This document shows positions 54,656 through 62,932 of a stretch of DNA of 64,000 bases, piece after piece. Origin of the DNA: a virus. Each line of letters opens with the position of its first letter. Positions within the stretch are counted from its first letter, which is position 1. The position numbers were made by a program, and so were the translations under genes. Below the pieces are notes generated by a model. That model ran no database searches, was not told the origin of the DNA, and saw nothing but the letters and a program-made list of their open reading frames with translations. The stretch covers positions 53,814 through 117,813 of IMG/VR virus record IMGVR_UViG_3300032093_000032. One strand, 5' to 3'.

Positions 54656-55405
54656 CTACATCCTTTCAATATCAGATTCAACACATTCTTTGCCGTATTG
54701 AATTTCAATTAGTTTGCAAGGTTCATCATATGGGTTACTTAACTGGTGCCACTCGTTAGTAAGAATGTCATGTTTATCATGCTTCTTTAATATTTTAGTT
54801 GGGAAAGGATATCCGTTTGGTAACATACCTTTAACATCACACTGTCCTTCAGCAACTAACCAAAATTCATTACGATTCTTGTGTCTTTGTAAACTTAGTG
54901 ATTGTTTTGGTAGTAGTGTAATTTCTTTTACTTTTGTGCCTTGATTTTCATAGAGAACATTATAATCTCCCCAAGGTCTTTCTGTGAAAGAATTCTTCCA
55001 GTTAGATAAAATTACTGAAGAACTATTCTTTTTGTTAGTGCCACCTATACCAAAAACAAACTCAACATCATTGTTTACTTCTGGAGTATTTTCTATTGTT
55101 CTATCACCACCATTAGTGAATATTATTCTGTTAGTTGGATAGTGTGCCCTAACTTGTTGTATAAAATGATTTGCAGTACCATCTGAATCATCAAATGTAT
55201 ACACTTCATCAACCATTTGTAGATTGTTTAGTACACACAATCTTTCATTCCATGGCATGAACGCACGACCTTTTTTTCTTTCAAGCCATTCATCGCTATT
55301 GAGCCCAACAATAAGCATATCGCCTAATGTTTTAGCTGCTTTTAAATAGGAAATATGACCCGAATGAATCGGGTCAAATCCGCCGGTGGCAAGAACAATC
55401 AACAT
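54656..55405 (-). CDS. Nucleotidyltransferase-cupin fusion (RfaE/HldE-C-like + PMI-like cupin)
   Basis: The product has 249 residues. Residues ~1-133 are a cytidylyltransferase-like domain: 'LATGGFDPIHSGHISYLKAAKTLGDMLIVGLNSDEWLERKKG', 'MPWNERLCVLNNLQMVDEVYTF', 'NTNKKNSSSVIL' region. Residues ~138-245 are a cupin like type II phosphomannose isomerases: 'ERPWGDYNVL', 'VKEITLLPKQSLSLQRHKNRNEFW', 'EWHQLSNP', 'LIEIQYG'. Fusion of sugar-phosphate activation and isomerisation suggests synthesis of an unusual nucleotide-sugar for the glycosyltransferases here. Confidence 0.8.
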   Translation of the reverse strand: MLIVLATGGFDPIHSGHISYLKAAKTLGDMLIVGLNSDEWLERKKGRAFMPWNERLCVLNNLQMVDEVYTFDDSDGTANHFIQQVRAHYPTNRIIFTNGGDRTIENTPEVNNDVEFVFGIGGTNKKNSSSVILSNWKNSFTERPWGDYNVLYENQGTKVKEITLLPKQSLSLQRHKNRNEFWLVAEGQCDVKGMLPNGYPFPTKILKKHDKHDILTNEWHQLSNPYDEPCKLIEIQYGKECVESDIERM

Positions 55406-55612
55406 TTACGGACGACTGTCCTCTGCCCATTGATCTTTAGGCTGCTTACCTGCTAACTGCTTTGAGTGTTGCCTATATGAAAATTGCTTCATATCATATA
55501 AATGCGATTCATCAAACTTATATCCATAGTCCACACAAAATTCTTTGTACTTTTCCAAGTCCTCAAAAATTTGACGAACTTTATGGTTAGGTTTAATATC
55601 GTATTTTTTCAT
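55406..55612 (-). CDS. Conserved small phage protein
   Basis: The product has 68 residues: 'YDIKPNHKVRQIFEDLEKYKEFCVDYGYKFDESHLYDMKQFSYRQHSKQLAGKQPKDQWAEDSRP'. It is helical and charged. Recurrent in aquatic T4-like phages; function unknown. Adjacent to the fusion gene with no gap. Confidence 0.62.
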   Translation of the reverse strand: MKKYDIKPNHKVRQIFEDLEKYKEFCVDYGYKFDESHLYDMKQFSYRQHSKQLAGKQPKDQWAEDSRP

Positions 55613-55621
55613 TTCTTTCCC

Positions 55622-56107
55622 TTAGATTTTTAGTAGTTGAATTGGTCTACTTGTGTTATAAAAAATTGTGGATCCATTCTCATTGTCCTCGCTTACACTG
55701 ATATGAATGTCACGCTCTGGATAACGACTAGCTATAGCTTCGTACAAACTATCGCTAATCATTTCACAGCTTTTATTATCCAGTTCTAGTGTTCCATTAC
55801 CATAAAGGTTTTCTATCCAACGCTTGAACTGAATAAATTCTATTTCGCGGTCATTGTGAAATACTTCAATGCCAACTCTAAAATGAAAGATATGACGATG
55901 CGGGTGTGCTAAAAAACTTACGTCATATTCGTCACCTGTTGCGAATTCTGGATTAACTGCTCCTGGAAACTTATGCACACCTTCTTTCTGAAAGGTTACA
56001 TGTATCATTCTTTTTGCAGCCTGTGTTATTCTAAATCTTGTATCTGCCATTGCCTGCATTCTTTGCTCATCCAAATTATTCTCCAAGGTCAACTCGCTCA
56101 TGATCAT
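55622..56107 (-). CDS. Conserved phage protein with PTPS (tunnelling-fold)-like pattern
   Basis: The product has 161 residues. 'YDVSFLAHPHRHIFHFRVGIEVFHNDREIEFIQFKRWIENLYGNGTLELDNKSCEMISDSLYEAIASRYPERDIHISVSEDNENGS' (~61-146) parallels QueD/PTPS: H...H..hxh strand, EF...K helix, kSCE..a..l..., then a SED hairpin. It may be a QueD-like tunnelling-fold protein, possibly non-catalytic. It overlaps the coiled-coil gene by 32 bases, and is close to the TGT-like gene. Confidence 0.62.
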   Translation of the reverse strand: MIMSELTLENNLDEQRMQAMADTRFRITQAAKRMIHVTFQKEGVHKFPGAVNPEFATGDEYDVSFLAHPHRHIFHFRVGIEVFHNDREIEFIQFKRWIENLYGNGTLELDNKSCEMISDSLYEAIASRYPERDIHISVSEDNENGSTIFYNTSRPIQLLKI

Positions 56108-56282
56108 GTTCCCATTGTAAACGATTTAATCTACTAATTTCATCTTTAATTTTAAGCTTTTGTTTTTTCATTTCAGTAAGCTTATCTACTTCGACGTGAG
56201 GATGATTTCTCTCCATATCGTCAATTTGTTTGTTTAGAACTCTATGCATTTCTTCCAAATGCTGAATCTTGGCTTTATACAT
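56076..56282 (-). CDS. Small coiled-coil protein, DUF465/YdcH-like
   Basis: The product has 68 residues: 'KIQHLEEMHRVLNKQIDDMERNHPHVEVDKLTEMKKQKLKIKDEISRLNRL'. This is a two-helix hairpin with the 'LKKxKLxLKDEI' motif of DUF465. It is one base from the TGT-like gene. Function unknown. Confidence 0.66.
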   Translation of the reverse strand: MYKAKIQHLEEMHRVLNKQIDDMERNHPHVEVDKLTEMKKQKLKIKDEISRLNRLQWEHDHERVDLGE

Positions 56283-56283
56283 A

Positions 56284-57834
56284 TTACTCCTCTATATTTA
56301 GGATTTCAAGATCATCTTCGTAATTTTCTTCATCCGTAACTTCATCACTACTTGATGCCTCTTGAAAAAATTTATTAAAATTAGTCAATGAATTAATTGC
56401 CTTTTTACCACTAAAACCTTGACTGCCGCTTTTAAATTGATTCCAGAACCAATTGTATTGTTCAATCTTATTCAATGCACTTTCTCTTGTTGGTTGAGAA
56501 ATAATTTCATCAACTACGTCTTTGAATAATACCCTATCAAACTGTTCGTGCATTAACATACTAGGTATAATGTTATTGTCATATTTTCTATTTGCTTCTT
56601 GTACTGCTACCATATGCTGATATACATTATGACCCTGTATTAGTGTGTAACTTAATGTGTCCCAACTAGTTTTTGTTTCTTTACCATGTTGTCCAATAAA
56701 TCCTACACCTCTATAACACAAATCATTAATTGTCATTCTAGCAGTTATCGGACTGTTAGTAAATACTTTATGGATACCATCGTTAAGCACGGCATCCATA
56801 AACGGTCTTGTGTCTGTTGCGTATTTTTTGGCTTCAGCAGTTTTTTCCATTTGATATGACCATTTACTGTTGTGTTCAAATGTATTATTGAAGTAAGCCA
56901 AGCCTTTTGCTGCACTAAAGAATGGGCTAGCACAATCAAAACTGATAGTAACATTTGGGTTTACATATTTACGCAATGCCCTTTGTGTGTCGCTGAACAA
57001 CAACGACCATTCTAGTATAGATGTGCCAAGGCAATGAATCCAATCGTGAACTCCAGGCTGGAGTAAATCATCATGGATAATATGTACCAAACGCTTAAGA
57101 AAAAGACTGATATCAATTTTTGTCTGACCTCCAAATGCCCAACCATTGAAATGTGTATCAGGATATTTTTTAGGATCACAGTAATCCTTCATCTCTTGAT
57201 ACCATTCATCGCTTTGTGTATGATTACGACCTTGCAACACGTTTAAGAATTTGCATTTACCCGTTCTATTTTCAATAAAATATTTGTTATTGATGTGTGT
57301 GGCTTTAACTGCATCTTCAATTGTTTTGATACCATGAACACTATTACCGTTCTTATCTTTTAAATGATAAGTTGTCAATGACTGTGATGGGATATCAAGA
57401 ACCATACCATAGTCCATGTATGTATCCATCCATTGCAATACTTGTTGACGCTTTTTCATTGCTTTTGGACAATTAGGATCTTTCCAATCGGCAGGCCATT
57501 GACCTTTTAGAATTTGAAATCCACCACTATCACCTAATAAAAAAGTACCTTGCTCACGTTCGTATACAATGCTTTCACTATTGCCTTGCTTATTAGGATC
57601 TAGTTCAGCGTGACCTGCACTGTATAATGCCCACTTGTATGGGAATAGTGCTTGTTGACTGTTGAGGAAATTTAATGCTTCAAGATCGGGAATGCCTTGT
57701 GGTATACGCTCACTTGGAAAATAATTTTCACCTTTGCGTTGTTTACCTAACCCAGTAATATAAAATGTACTGAGTGCGGGTAAGAACAATGCCCAGTCAC
57801 TATTATGCTTTTGTGTTAGATTATCTTTTTCCAT
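56284..57834 (-). CDS. TGT-superfamily 7-deazaguanine transglycosylase, DpdA-like
   Basis: The product has 516 residues, longer than bacterial Tgt (~375). 'GTFLLGDSGGFQILKGQWP' (~94-112) carries the substrate-binding Asp and 'SGGFQ' of TGT enzymes. 'WHxLG'-type context is replaced by 'DWIHCLGTSILEW' (~266-278), and 'VTISFDCASPFFSA' (~294-307) holds the likely nucleophile Asp. The canonical zinc CxCxxC is not evident. Phage enzymes of this type (DpdA) exchange guanine in DNA for preQ0 or derivatives. With FolE, QueD and QueE nearby, DNA modification is the favoured role; tRNA is the alternative. Confidence 0.78.
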   Translation of the reverse strand: MEKDNLTQKHNSDWALFLPALSTFYITGLGKQRKGENYFPSERIPQGIPDLEALNFLNSQQALFPYKWALYSAGHAELDPNKQGNSESIVYEREQGTFLLGDSGGFQILKGQWPADWKDPNCPKAMKKRQQVLQWMDTYMDYGMVLDIPSQSLTTYHLKDKNGNSVHGIKTIEDAVKATHINNKYFIENRTGKCKFLNVLQGRNHTQSDEWYQEMKDYCDPKKYPDTHFNGWAFGGQTKIDISLFLKRLVHIIHDDLLQPGVHDWIHCLGTSILEWSLLFSDTQRALRKYVNPNVTISFDCASPFFSAAKGLAYFNNTFEHNSKWSYQMEKTAEAKKYATDTRPFMDAVLNDGIHKVFTNSPITARMTINDLCYRGVGFIGQHGKETKTSWDTLSYTLIQGHNVYQHMVAVQEANRKYDNNIIPSMLMHEQFDRVLFKDVVDEIISQPTRESALNKIEQYNWFWNQFKSGSQGFSGKKAINSLTNFNKFFQEASSSDEVTDEENYEDDLEILNIEE

Positions 57835-58217
57835 TAGGGTGCTTGCATTTCTACTGATTCATCATTCTTTTTTATTAGTGCTTTAACCATTTTAAGTTGA
57901 TCTTGCTTTTCTTTAATTTGATTTACTAAATCATTGATAGCTGGATTAGTTTTAGCAAGTTCTTCTAACTCTTGTTCCTCACGGTATTTTCTTCTAGCCC
58001 AATCTAGTGCTTTTTTAGATTCATAACTTAAGTCAATAGTTACATCATTATTAGGTATAGTAACCCAACTATGACCATCATTAACTTGAAAGCTATGTGA
58101 TGCTGGATCATATTTTATCATGCCTGAACCAGAATAAGTTGGGTTGATATAAGGCGTTACAGACGAACCGCCGCTAACGGTTATATCAACACTGCCTGGA
58201 TAGATTGATTTTATCAT
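57834..58217 (-). CDS. Conserved phage protein, Ser/Gly-rich start plus coiled coil
   Basis: The product has 127 residues. 'VSGGSSVTPYINPTYSGSGMIKYDPASHSFQVNDGHSWVTIPN' (~15-58) is strand-like, with a small virion-like beta unit. It is followed by a charged helix 'SKKALDWARRKYREEQELEELAKTNPAINDLVNQIKEKQDQLKMV' (~68-115). The layout matches 255..785. It overlaps the clamp gene by four bases and the TGT-like gene by one. Function unknown. Confidence 0.62.
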   Translation of the reverse strand: MIKSIYPGSVDITVSGGSSVTPYINPTYSGSGMIKYDPASHSFQVNDGHSWVTIPNNDVTIDLSYESKKALDWARRKYREEQELEELAKTNPAINDLVNQIKEKQDQLKMVKALIKKNDESVEMQAP

Positions 58218-58945
58218 TTTGAAGATGCAGGAATAAGATAACGATAAGTTCCTAAACCACTATCTACTGTGATTTCAGCAACACCTTGATCACTGAACTT
58301 CATAGTTTTGTCACCAGACAATGATAAAATGCTTACCATTTGTTGTACTGGCCATTGCCATGCATGTGTTAGATTACCAGTGACATTATTTTCAAAGATA
58401 AAATTGCCGCTATGAGTAGCTACATCACCGAAGTGAATTTTAAGATTACCGCTGTCAACTTTTGTAGTGAAATGTTCTTGCTCACTATTAGCCTGTGCTT
58501 GCTTTTTTAGTCTTAGAATATTAGCTACACTAGGTTGAAATGTGATATGCCAAGTTGCGCCCTTAAAGTTCAATGGTCTAACTTTATCTGTGACAATGCT
58601 TTCGCTCATTAAACGATATACATTAATAAAGTCACTATTATTAGTTTCAAATTGAATGCTCTCGGGAACAGATGCACCATTTCTGTTTTGACGATTAACG
58701 AAAATTCTAGCCTTTTCATCATAATCATCAAATCCTAGAATAGTCTTAAGTTTACCTAGATTAGGCATACCAAACACACCTTCAAACTCTGTTATAGGTT
58801 GATTGAATGTGCCTTCTAATACAACAGTATTGTTTTCAATAACTGCGTTAATTTTTGTTTCAGTTTGTGATCCTGTAATTTTAATTACGTCCATATTACC
58901 CACTGTTAGGGTATGGTCGATTAAGTCAAGTAAATAGTCTTTCAA
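58214..58945 (-). CDS. Sliding clamp (T4 gp45-like)
   Basis: The product has 243 residues, gp45-sized. 'TFNQPITEFEGVFGMPNLGKLKTILGFDDYDE' (~47-78) and a C-terminal 'GLGTYRYLIPASSK' fit the gp45/PCNA family of phage clamps. It would tether the polymerase and could tie late transcription to replication as in T4. It lies just downstream of the polymerase gene. Confidence 0.82.
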   Translation of the reverse strand: MKDYLLDLIDHTLTVGNMDVIKITGSQTETKINAVIENNTVVLEGTFNQPITEFEGVFGMPNLGKLKTILGFDDYDEKARIFVNRQNRNGASVPESIQFETNNSDFINVYRLMSESIVTDKVRPLNFKGATWHITFQPSVANILRLKKQAQANSEQEHFTTKVDSGNLKIHFGDVATHSGNFIFENNVTGNLTHAWQWPVQQMVSILSLSGDKTMKFSDQGVAEITVDSGLGTYRYLIPASSK

Positions 58946-58962
58946 AATTTTCTCCTTTAATA

Positions 58963-58969
58963 TATTTAG
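58963..58969 (-). promoter_or_regulatory. Late-promoter-like CTAAATA element before the clamp gene
   Basis: CTAAATA on the minus strand lies 18 bases above the ATG at 58945, followed by a good AAAGGAG. A TATAAT-like box also lies further up (about 58990), so this intergenic region may hold both promoter types. Confidence 0.35.
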
Positions 58970-59020
58970 GTATGTACAACGTGTATTATAGTGGAAGTTA
59001 TTGCAAAAAGCAAAACCAAT

Positions 59021-61723
59021 TTAACCGAATGTGAACAATGATTCAAATGTTGATTTAACGTCTGTGCTGCTACGAATATCCCAACCTAGTACATCTAATA
59101 AGTTGTCTATCTTTTCGTCTACTAATGTTTGTTCCATTGCTGAATCATCAAATGGTAACTCACAGAACCATTTTGGTAAACGCAATTCATCTGTAGGATA
59201 AGCAATACTTGTGTAGCCTAATGGATTAGCTCGTAGTTTACATACTACAATCTTCATGCCATCTACAATTTTTTGGCTATAGTTATCACCATTTGCTTGT
59301 CTTAGTCTATTCCAGTTTAATGCTGCACGGACATGTCCTGGCATATTTGTTTTGCCCTGTGCTTTTTCTTTGTCACCATATGTGGTTAAATTATTAACGC
59401 CCTTAGGACTTCCTTTAGTCCAACTAGGTTGTTCACGTAGTTGATTCTTGAATTTTTTAACCATCTCAACAACTTCTTCACGACCAGCACCATCAAGAAC
59501 TCTTTCTAATACTTCCATCAAAAAGTCTTGTACGTATTTAGGTGTATCTGCTCGTTTTAAATCAAGACCCATAGCCTTAATTTGTCCTGATTTACCATTA
59601 ACATCTTTTCGCTTACCTTCTTTGTCATAGATGTTAATAGCATAACGCTTTTTAGTAATAAAGATACTACGCTCACCAATCAATTCACGACCAGCTTTAA
59701 TTACACTACCATTCTTTCTTGGCGAGTGAAATGCACTTTCCATAAATGACGGGAAGCTATCGTTAACCTGTTCAGCTAAATTGTCATACAGAGTGATGCA
59801 CATATCTTTATCCCAATTGATTTCACCATTATCAATTTCATTTTTCAATATAGGATAAGCACTAAAATAACATGAGTCAGTATCACCATATACAATCGCT
59901 TGACCTTCGTGATTGTATTCTCCTGCGATTAATTCATTTAATTTACTCATCATATGTTTAGTGATCTGGCGACCACTTAGTGTAACACTTTGACCTATTC
60001 GTTTGTCATAGAAACGACAGTGTTCATTAAGTAGTGCGCCATATGCAGAGTTGAGTAGAATCTTTCGGACTAACTGACGCTTATCCCAATACTCTTTGTC
60101 ATAATCGGTTGTTGATTCTTTTAGTTTCTTCTGCATTTCTTTACGATCACTATACCAGCGTGAGAGTAGACCTGGGATCACGCCTTCTTGCTCGTATGTG
60201 AATATAGTGCCATTAGCACTAAGCATATACGGTTTGTGACTATCAAAAATAAATTTCCATATTTCTGCTGCACTCATTTCAGCACTACGACCATCTTCAT
60301 AATCAATGGTTAACATAGTGCCACGCTCTTGATTCATAATGGCAGTATATTCTAATGAGCCAAATAAATTCTCCCATAGAATTGCACCTGTTACTGCTTC
60401 ATCATCGTCTTTGCGTCTTTTCTTTTCACTTGCGAGTTTTAATCCTTTGTCTCGCATGTATTGGTTGGTAAGTGTTTGTCTAACTTGTCCAACGATTGTT
60501 TCTGGGGCCATGTTAAGGGCCCGAATAACCGAGGGATAGAGCGAGTTGATATCAACTGCTCCGACGTATTCGTGCATTCCACGTTTCGGCGTAGCAACAT
60601 AGGCACCTGCCGCTTGTTGTTCATCACTATTTTCCTTTCTTGATTTATCAGGTACTACAACACCTCTTTCATGCGCTTCATTAAAAATTGCTTGCTCAAT
60701 CATTGCAACTGAACCCATAACTGTTGGCAACAGTACTGTGTTTTCATGTGCAAGTGCATTAGCCAAATCTAAAAATTTTAATTTGTTATGAATCTTTACT
60801 AATAGCATTGTATCCTGACGATTATACTCTAAAAACTTTTTAAAGTCTTTGTTGTACAATTGATCAAGTGTGCCTTCATATTGTGTTTTCGTTTCACCGA
60901 CTTCCATCTCGCCAATGAAATCTAGTTTGTAACTATGGCGACTTTCATAATTGTACTTCTTATACAATTGCAAATAGTCCATATGTATACGACCAATTAA
61001 ATCGTATGTTTGTTCTTCTTTACCATAGCGTTCATATGTTCGTGCTTTAGGAAGTTGACCAAGCAAACAGAATTTGCGAGTATCATCTTTACTCATTACT
61101 CTAGTAACACGATTTACCATGTAGGGTATATCATAGCCTTCTGAGTTCCAACCACTGAGTACATCTGCATCTTCAATGAGTTGAAAGAAAGTTTGAAACA
61201 TCTCTAGTTCGGATGTGAACAATAAACAATTTTCAAACTCATTTGTTATTTCTGTTGCAGTTTCGGCACTCATATGCTTTGGTGCTATACACAATGTAAC
61301 TAATTGATTTAGCCAATCAAGATACATTGATATTGCTGTAACTGCATTGAATGGATCAGTAGTAGGACTAAAACCCTTTTCAGGATCAAAGTCAACCTCA
61401 ATATCAAAGAAACATGTGTGAAGTTTAGGAGGCTCAGCACCTAAGTAATTGTCACTAAGGCAACGAAAAACAGTATTGACATCACTCTCGAATAATTTCT
61501 TACCTGAATGAATTCGTTTTTCTTTTTCAAATTCACCACGCTTGCGTGTGCTGAATCTGCTTACAGGATCACCATAGATACTGCGATATTTGCCTTTAGG
61601 ATCACTATAGTAGAACACATAGTTAGCAGGATGTTCACGATATGCACGTTTACCATCTGCCGTTCTTTCTACGACAAATATTTTATCACCATCTCGGTCA
61701 TGTAATGCGTCAACATAACTCAT
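59021..61723 (-). CDS. DNA polymerase, family B (T4 gp43-like)
   Basis: The product has 900 residues, as for T4 gp43 (898). Exonuclease motif I is 'CFFDIEVDFD' (~104-113), II is 'SGWNSEGYDIPYM', III is 'EYNRQDTMLL'. Polymerase motif A is 'VDINSLYPSVIRAL' (~387-400), motif B 'KILLNSAYGALLNE' and motif C 'IVYGDTDSCYF' (~612-622). All catalytic Asp are present, so replication and proofreading are expected. Overlaps the upstream membrane-protein gene by four bases. Confidence 0.95.
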   Translation of the reverse strand: MSYVDALHDRDGDKIFVVERTADGKRAYREHPANYVFYYSDPKGKYRSIYGDPVSRFSTRKRGEFEKEKRIHSGKKLFESDVNTVFRCLSDNYLGAEPPKLHTCFFDIEVDFDPEKGFSPTTDPFNAVTAISMYLDWLNQLVTLCIAPKHMSAETATEITNEFENCLLFTSELEMFQTFFQLIEDADVLSGWNSEGYDIPYMVNRVTRVMSKDDTRKFCLLGQLPKARTYERYGKEEQTYDLIGRIHMDYLQLYKKYNYESRHSYKLDFIGEMEVGETKTQYEGTLDQLYNKDFKKFLEYNRQDTMLLVKIHNKLKFLDLANALAHENTVLLPTVMGSVAMIEQAIFNEAHERGVVVPDKSRKENSDEQQAAGAYVATPKRGMHEYVGAVDINSLYPSVIRALNMAPETIVGQVRQTLTNQYMRDKGLKLASEKKRRKDDDEAVTGAILWENLFGSLEYTAIMNQERGTMLTIDYEDGRSAEMSAAEIWKFIFDSHKPYMLSANGTIFTYEQEGVIPGLLSRWYSDRKEMQKKLKESTTDYDKEYWDKRQLVRKILLNSAYGALLNEHCRFYDKRIGQSVTLSGRQITKHMMSKLNELIAGEYNHEGQAIVYGDTDSCYFSAYPILKNEIDNGEINWDKDMCITLYDNLAEQVNDSFPSFMESAFHSPRKNGSVIKAGRELIGERSIFITKKRYAINIYDKEGKRKDVNGKSGQIKAMGLDLKRADTPKYVQDFLMEVLERVLDGAGREEVVEMVKKFKNQLREQPSWTKGSPKGVNNLTTYGDKEKAQGKTNMPGHVRAALNWNRLRQANGDNYSQKIVDGMKIVVCKLRANPLGYTSIAYPTDELRLPKWFCELPFDDSAMEQTLVDEKIDNLLDVLGWDIRSSTDVKSTFESLFTFG

Positions 61724-62004
61724 AGTATTCTCACCAACCCAATCGTATCAATGGTTGTGAGCAATATGTAGTTAGCCAACATGCCAAAGGATTTGCGAGT
61801 CCAAGCAGCCCAAGCATACATAGCACAGCCAGTGATCCACAAAGGATATAAGATAAGGAGTGGAGGATTGGGTACTGTGATCGCCATTGCGAAGGCGCAT
61901 CCAATTGAAATTGCCCAAGCAAGAAGCTCAACAATAAAACGTATACGGTTAGATGACCAATCATCTCTTATCCATGATAATGTATCAGCTACTATGTTGA
62001 TCAA
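61720..62004 (-). CDS. Three-helix membrane protein next to the polymerase
   Basis: The product has 94 residues. Helices at ~20-45, ~48-68 and ~75-93; 'AAWTRKSFGMLANYILLTTIDTIGLVRIL' resembles the end of 19253..19489. It shares four-base overlaps with the DsbA-like gene and the polymerase gene. A role in localising replication to the membrane is conceivable. Function unknown. Confidence 0.6.
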   Translation of the reverse strand: MINIVADTLSWIRDDWSSNRIRFIVELLAWAISIGCAFAMAITVPNPPLLILYPLWITGCAMYAWAAWTRKSFGMLANYILLTTIDTIGLVRIL

Positions 62005-62261
62005 AGAGTTTTGCCTACCGTTGTAAGAATAGTTTCTAATAGTTCTTGTTCTTGTTGAGTTTTACTGAATTCCATCTTGTGTGCTACACGTATGGCTTTT
62101 TTTAGTACTGAGGGTTTTACTTCTAGTTCTTCTGCTACTGCTTTGATGGTATCACTTAATCCACCATTAAGAGTTTCAACTTCCATCATAACTTGCATAC
62201 CCTCGTTAATAAGTTGGGTAAGCTTCATTTTTTGTTCTGTGGAAAAAGTTCTTGTGTCCAT
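62001..62261 (-). CDS. DsbA-like double-strand DNA-binding protein (T4 type)
   Basis: The product has 86 residues: 'KLTQLINEGMQVMMEVETLNGGLSDTIKAVAEELEVKPSVLKKAIRVAHKMEFSKTQQEQELLETIL' matches the T4 dsbA family of helical DNA-binding proteins, which act near late promoters and gp33/gp55. Own promoter above. Neighbours are replication genes, as in T4-like genomes. Confidence 0.75.
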   Translation of the reverse strand: MDTRTFSTEQKMKLTQLINEGMQVMMEVETLNGGLSDTIKAVAEELEVKPSVLKKAIRVAHKMEFSKTQQEQELLETILTTVGKTL

Positions 62262-62286
62262 ATCGGTTCCTTTGTTAAAGAGTAGT

Positions 62287-62316
62287 ATTATATACTATTT
62301 GTTTATTGTGTTGCAA
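62287..62316 (-). promoter_or_regulatory. sigma70-like promoter for the DsbA-polymerase operon
   Basis: Minus strand: -35 TTGCAA (62311..62316), 18-base spacer, -10 TATAAT (62287..62292). The operon reads DsbA-like, membrane protein, polymerase, then clamp. Confidence 0.55.
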
Positions 62317-62911
62317 GTTTTTGTTTATCCAATACTAATTTCTTTACTAGTTTTGGTAAACCTGGATTAACATGTAATGCGTGTGGTAATAGTTCGTGTC
62401 TGATATAATTACGCATGTATTTGATATCGTTGTTTGATTCATCATTGATCCAACCACAATCATGTCGTTCTGCCCAATCAATCAAATCTGCCTTAGTTGT
62501 AGTAAGAAATGGTCGTACTACATTGTTTCGTTGTGCTGGAATAACTTTTGGATTGCCATGCATACATGACCAAACATATGTTTCAACACAATCATCCAAA
62601 TGATGTGCCGTAACAACTGGGTCAATAAACTTATCCAAAAAGTTATAACGCTCATCACGCCAAAACTCTTGACTACTTACACCTTCAGGATATGGTTTAG
62701 TTAGATGACCTACTACTAATGGTAATTCTCTAGCACCAGCAAAGTCTTGAACAAAACTGTGTGCCATATCACTCGTCCTTGTACCATGATGAAAAAATGC
62801 TAATGTGATATCATGCTTACGGCGTAGAAAATCAGCAATGGCTACACTATCCACACCACCGCTGAATGCGATAACAAGTTTTTTTGGTAAGGGGAAGAGT
62901 AATTTGATCAT
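62303..62911 (-). CDS. tilS: tRNA(Ile)-lysidine synthetase-like PP-loop ATPase (TilS)
   Basis: The product has 202 residues, the length of a TilS core without the usual C-terminal domains. 'LVIAFSGGVDSVAIADFL' (~12-29) is the PP-loop. 'TLAFFHHGTRTSDMAHSFVQDFA', 'VVTAHHLDDCVETYVWSCMHG' and 'RPFLTTTKADLIDWAERHDCGWINDESNNDIKYMRNYIRHELLP' (~138-180) are TilS-specific. It would make lysidine in tRNA-Ile2 to read AUA. The promoter -10 abuts the start codon. I rejected QueC because of these TilS motifs. Confidence 0.85.
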   Translation of the reverse strand: MIKLLFPLPKKLVIAFSGGVDSVAIADFLRRKHDITLAFFHHGTRTSDMAHSFVQDFAGARELPLVVGHLTKPYPEGVSSQEFWRDERYNFLDKFIDPVVTAHHLDDCVETYVWSCMHGNPKVIPAQRNNVVRPFLTTTKADLIDWAERHDCGWINDESNNDIKYMRNYIRHELLPHALHVNPGLPKLVKKLVLDKQKLATQ

Positions 62912-62932
62912 CTATGTAGTATAACATAGATG
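62909..62932. repeat. Perfect inverted repeat spanning the tilS start and -10 box
   Basis: CATCTATG (62909..62916) and CATAGATG (62925..62932) flank TAGTATAA, which contains the -10 box on the minus strand. The ATG of tilS is within the left arm. This geometry fits an operator or a self-folding leader. Confidence 0.55.

Noticed and set aside
56284-57834. Ordinary bacterial tRNA-guanine transglycosylase (Tgt)
   Set aside because: It is ~140 residues longer, lacks an evident CxCxxC...H zinc site and lies in a phage deazaguanine set; the tRNA role is kept only as an alternative.
62303-62911. QueC, the missing 7-cyano-7-deazaguanine synthase
   Set aside because: The PP-loop is shared, but HHLDDxxET, RPFL and YMRNxIRHELLP are TilS motifs, and the zinc Cys cluster of QueC is absent.
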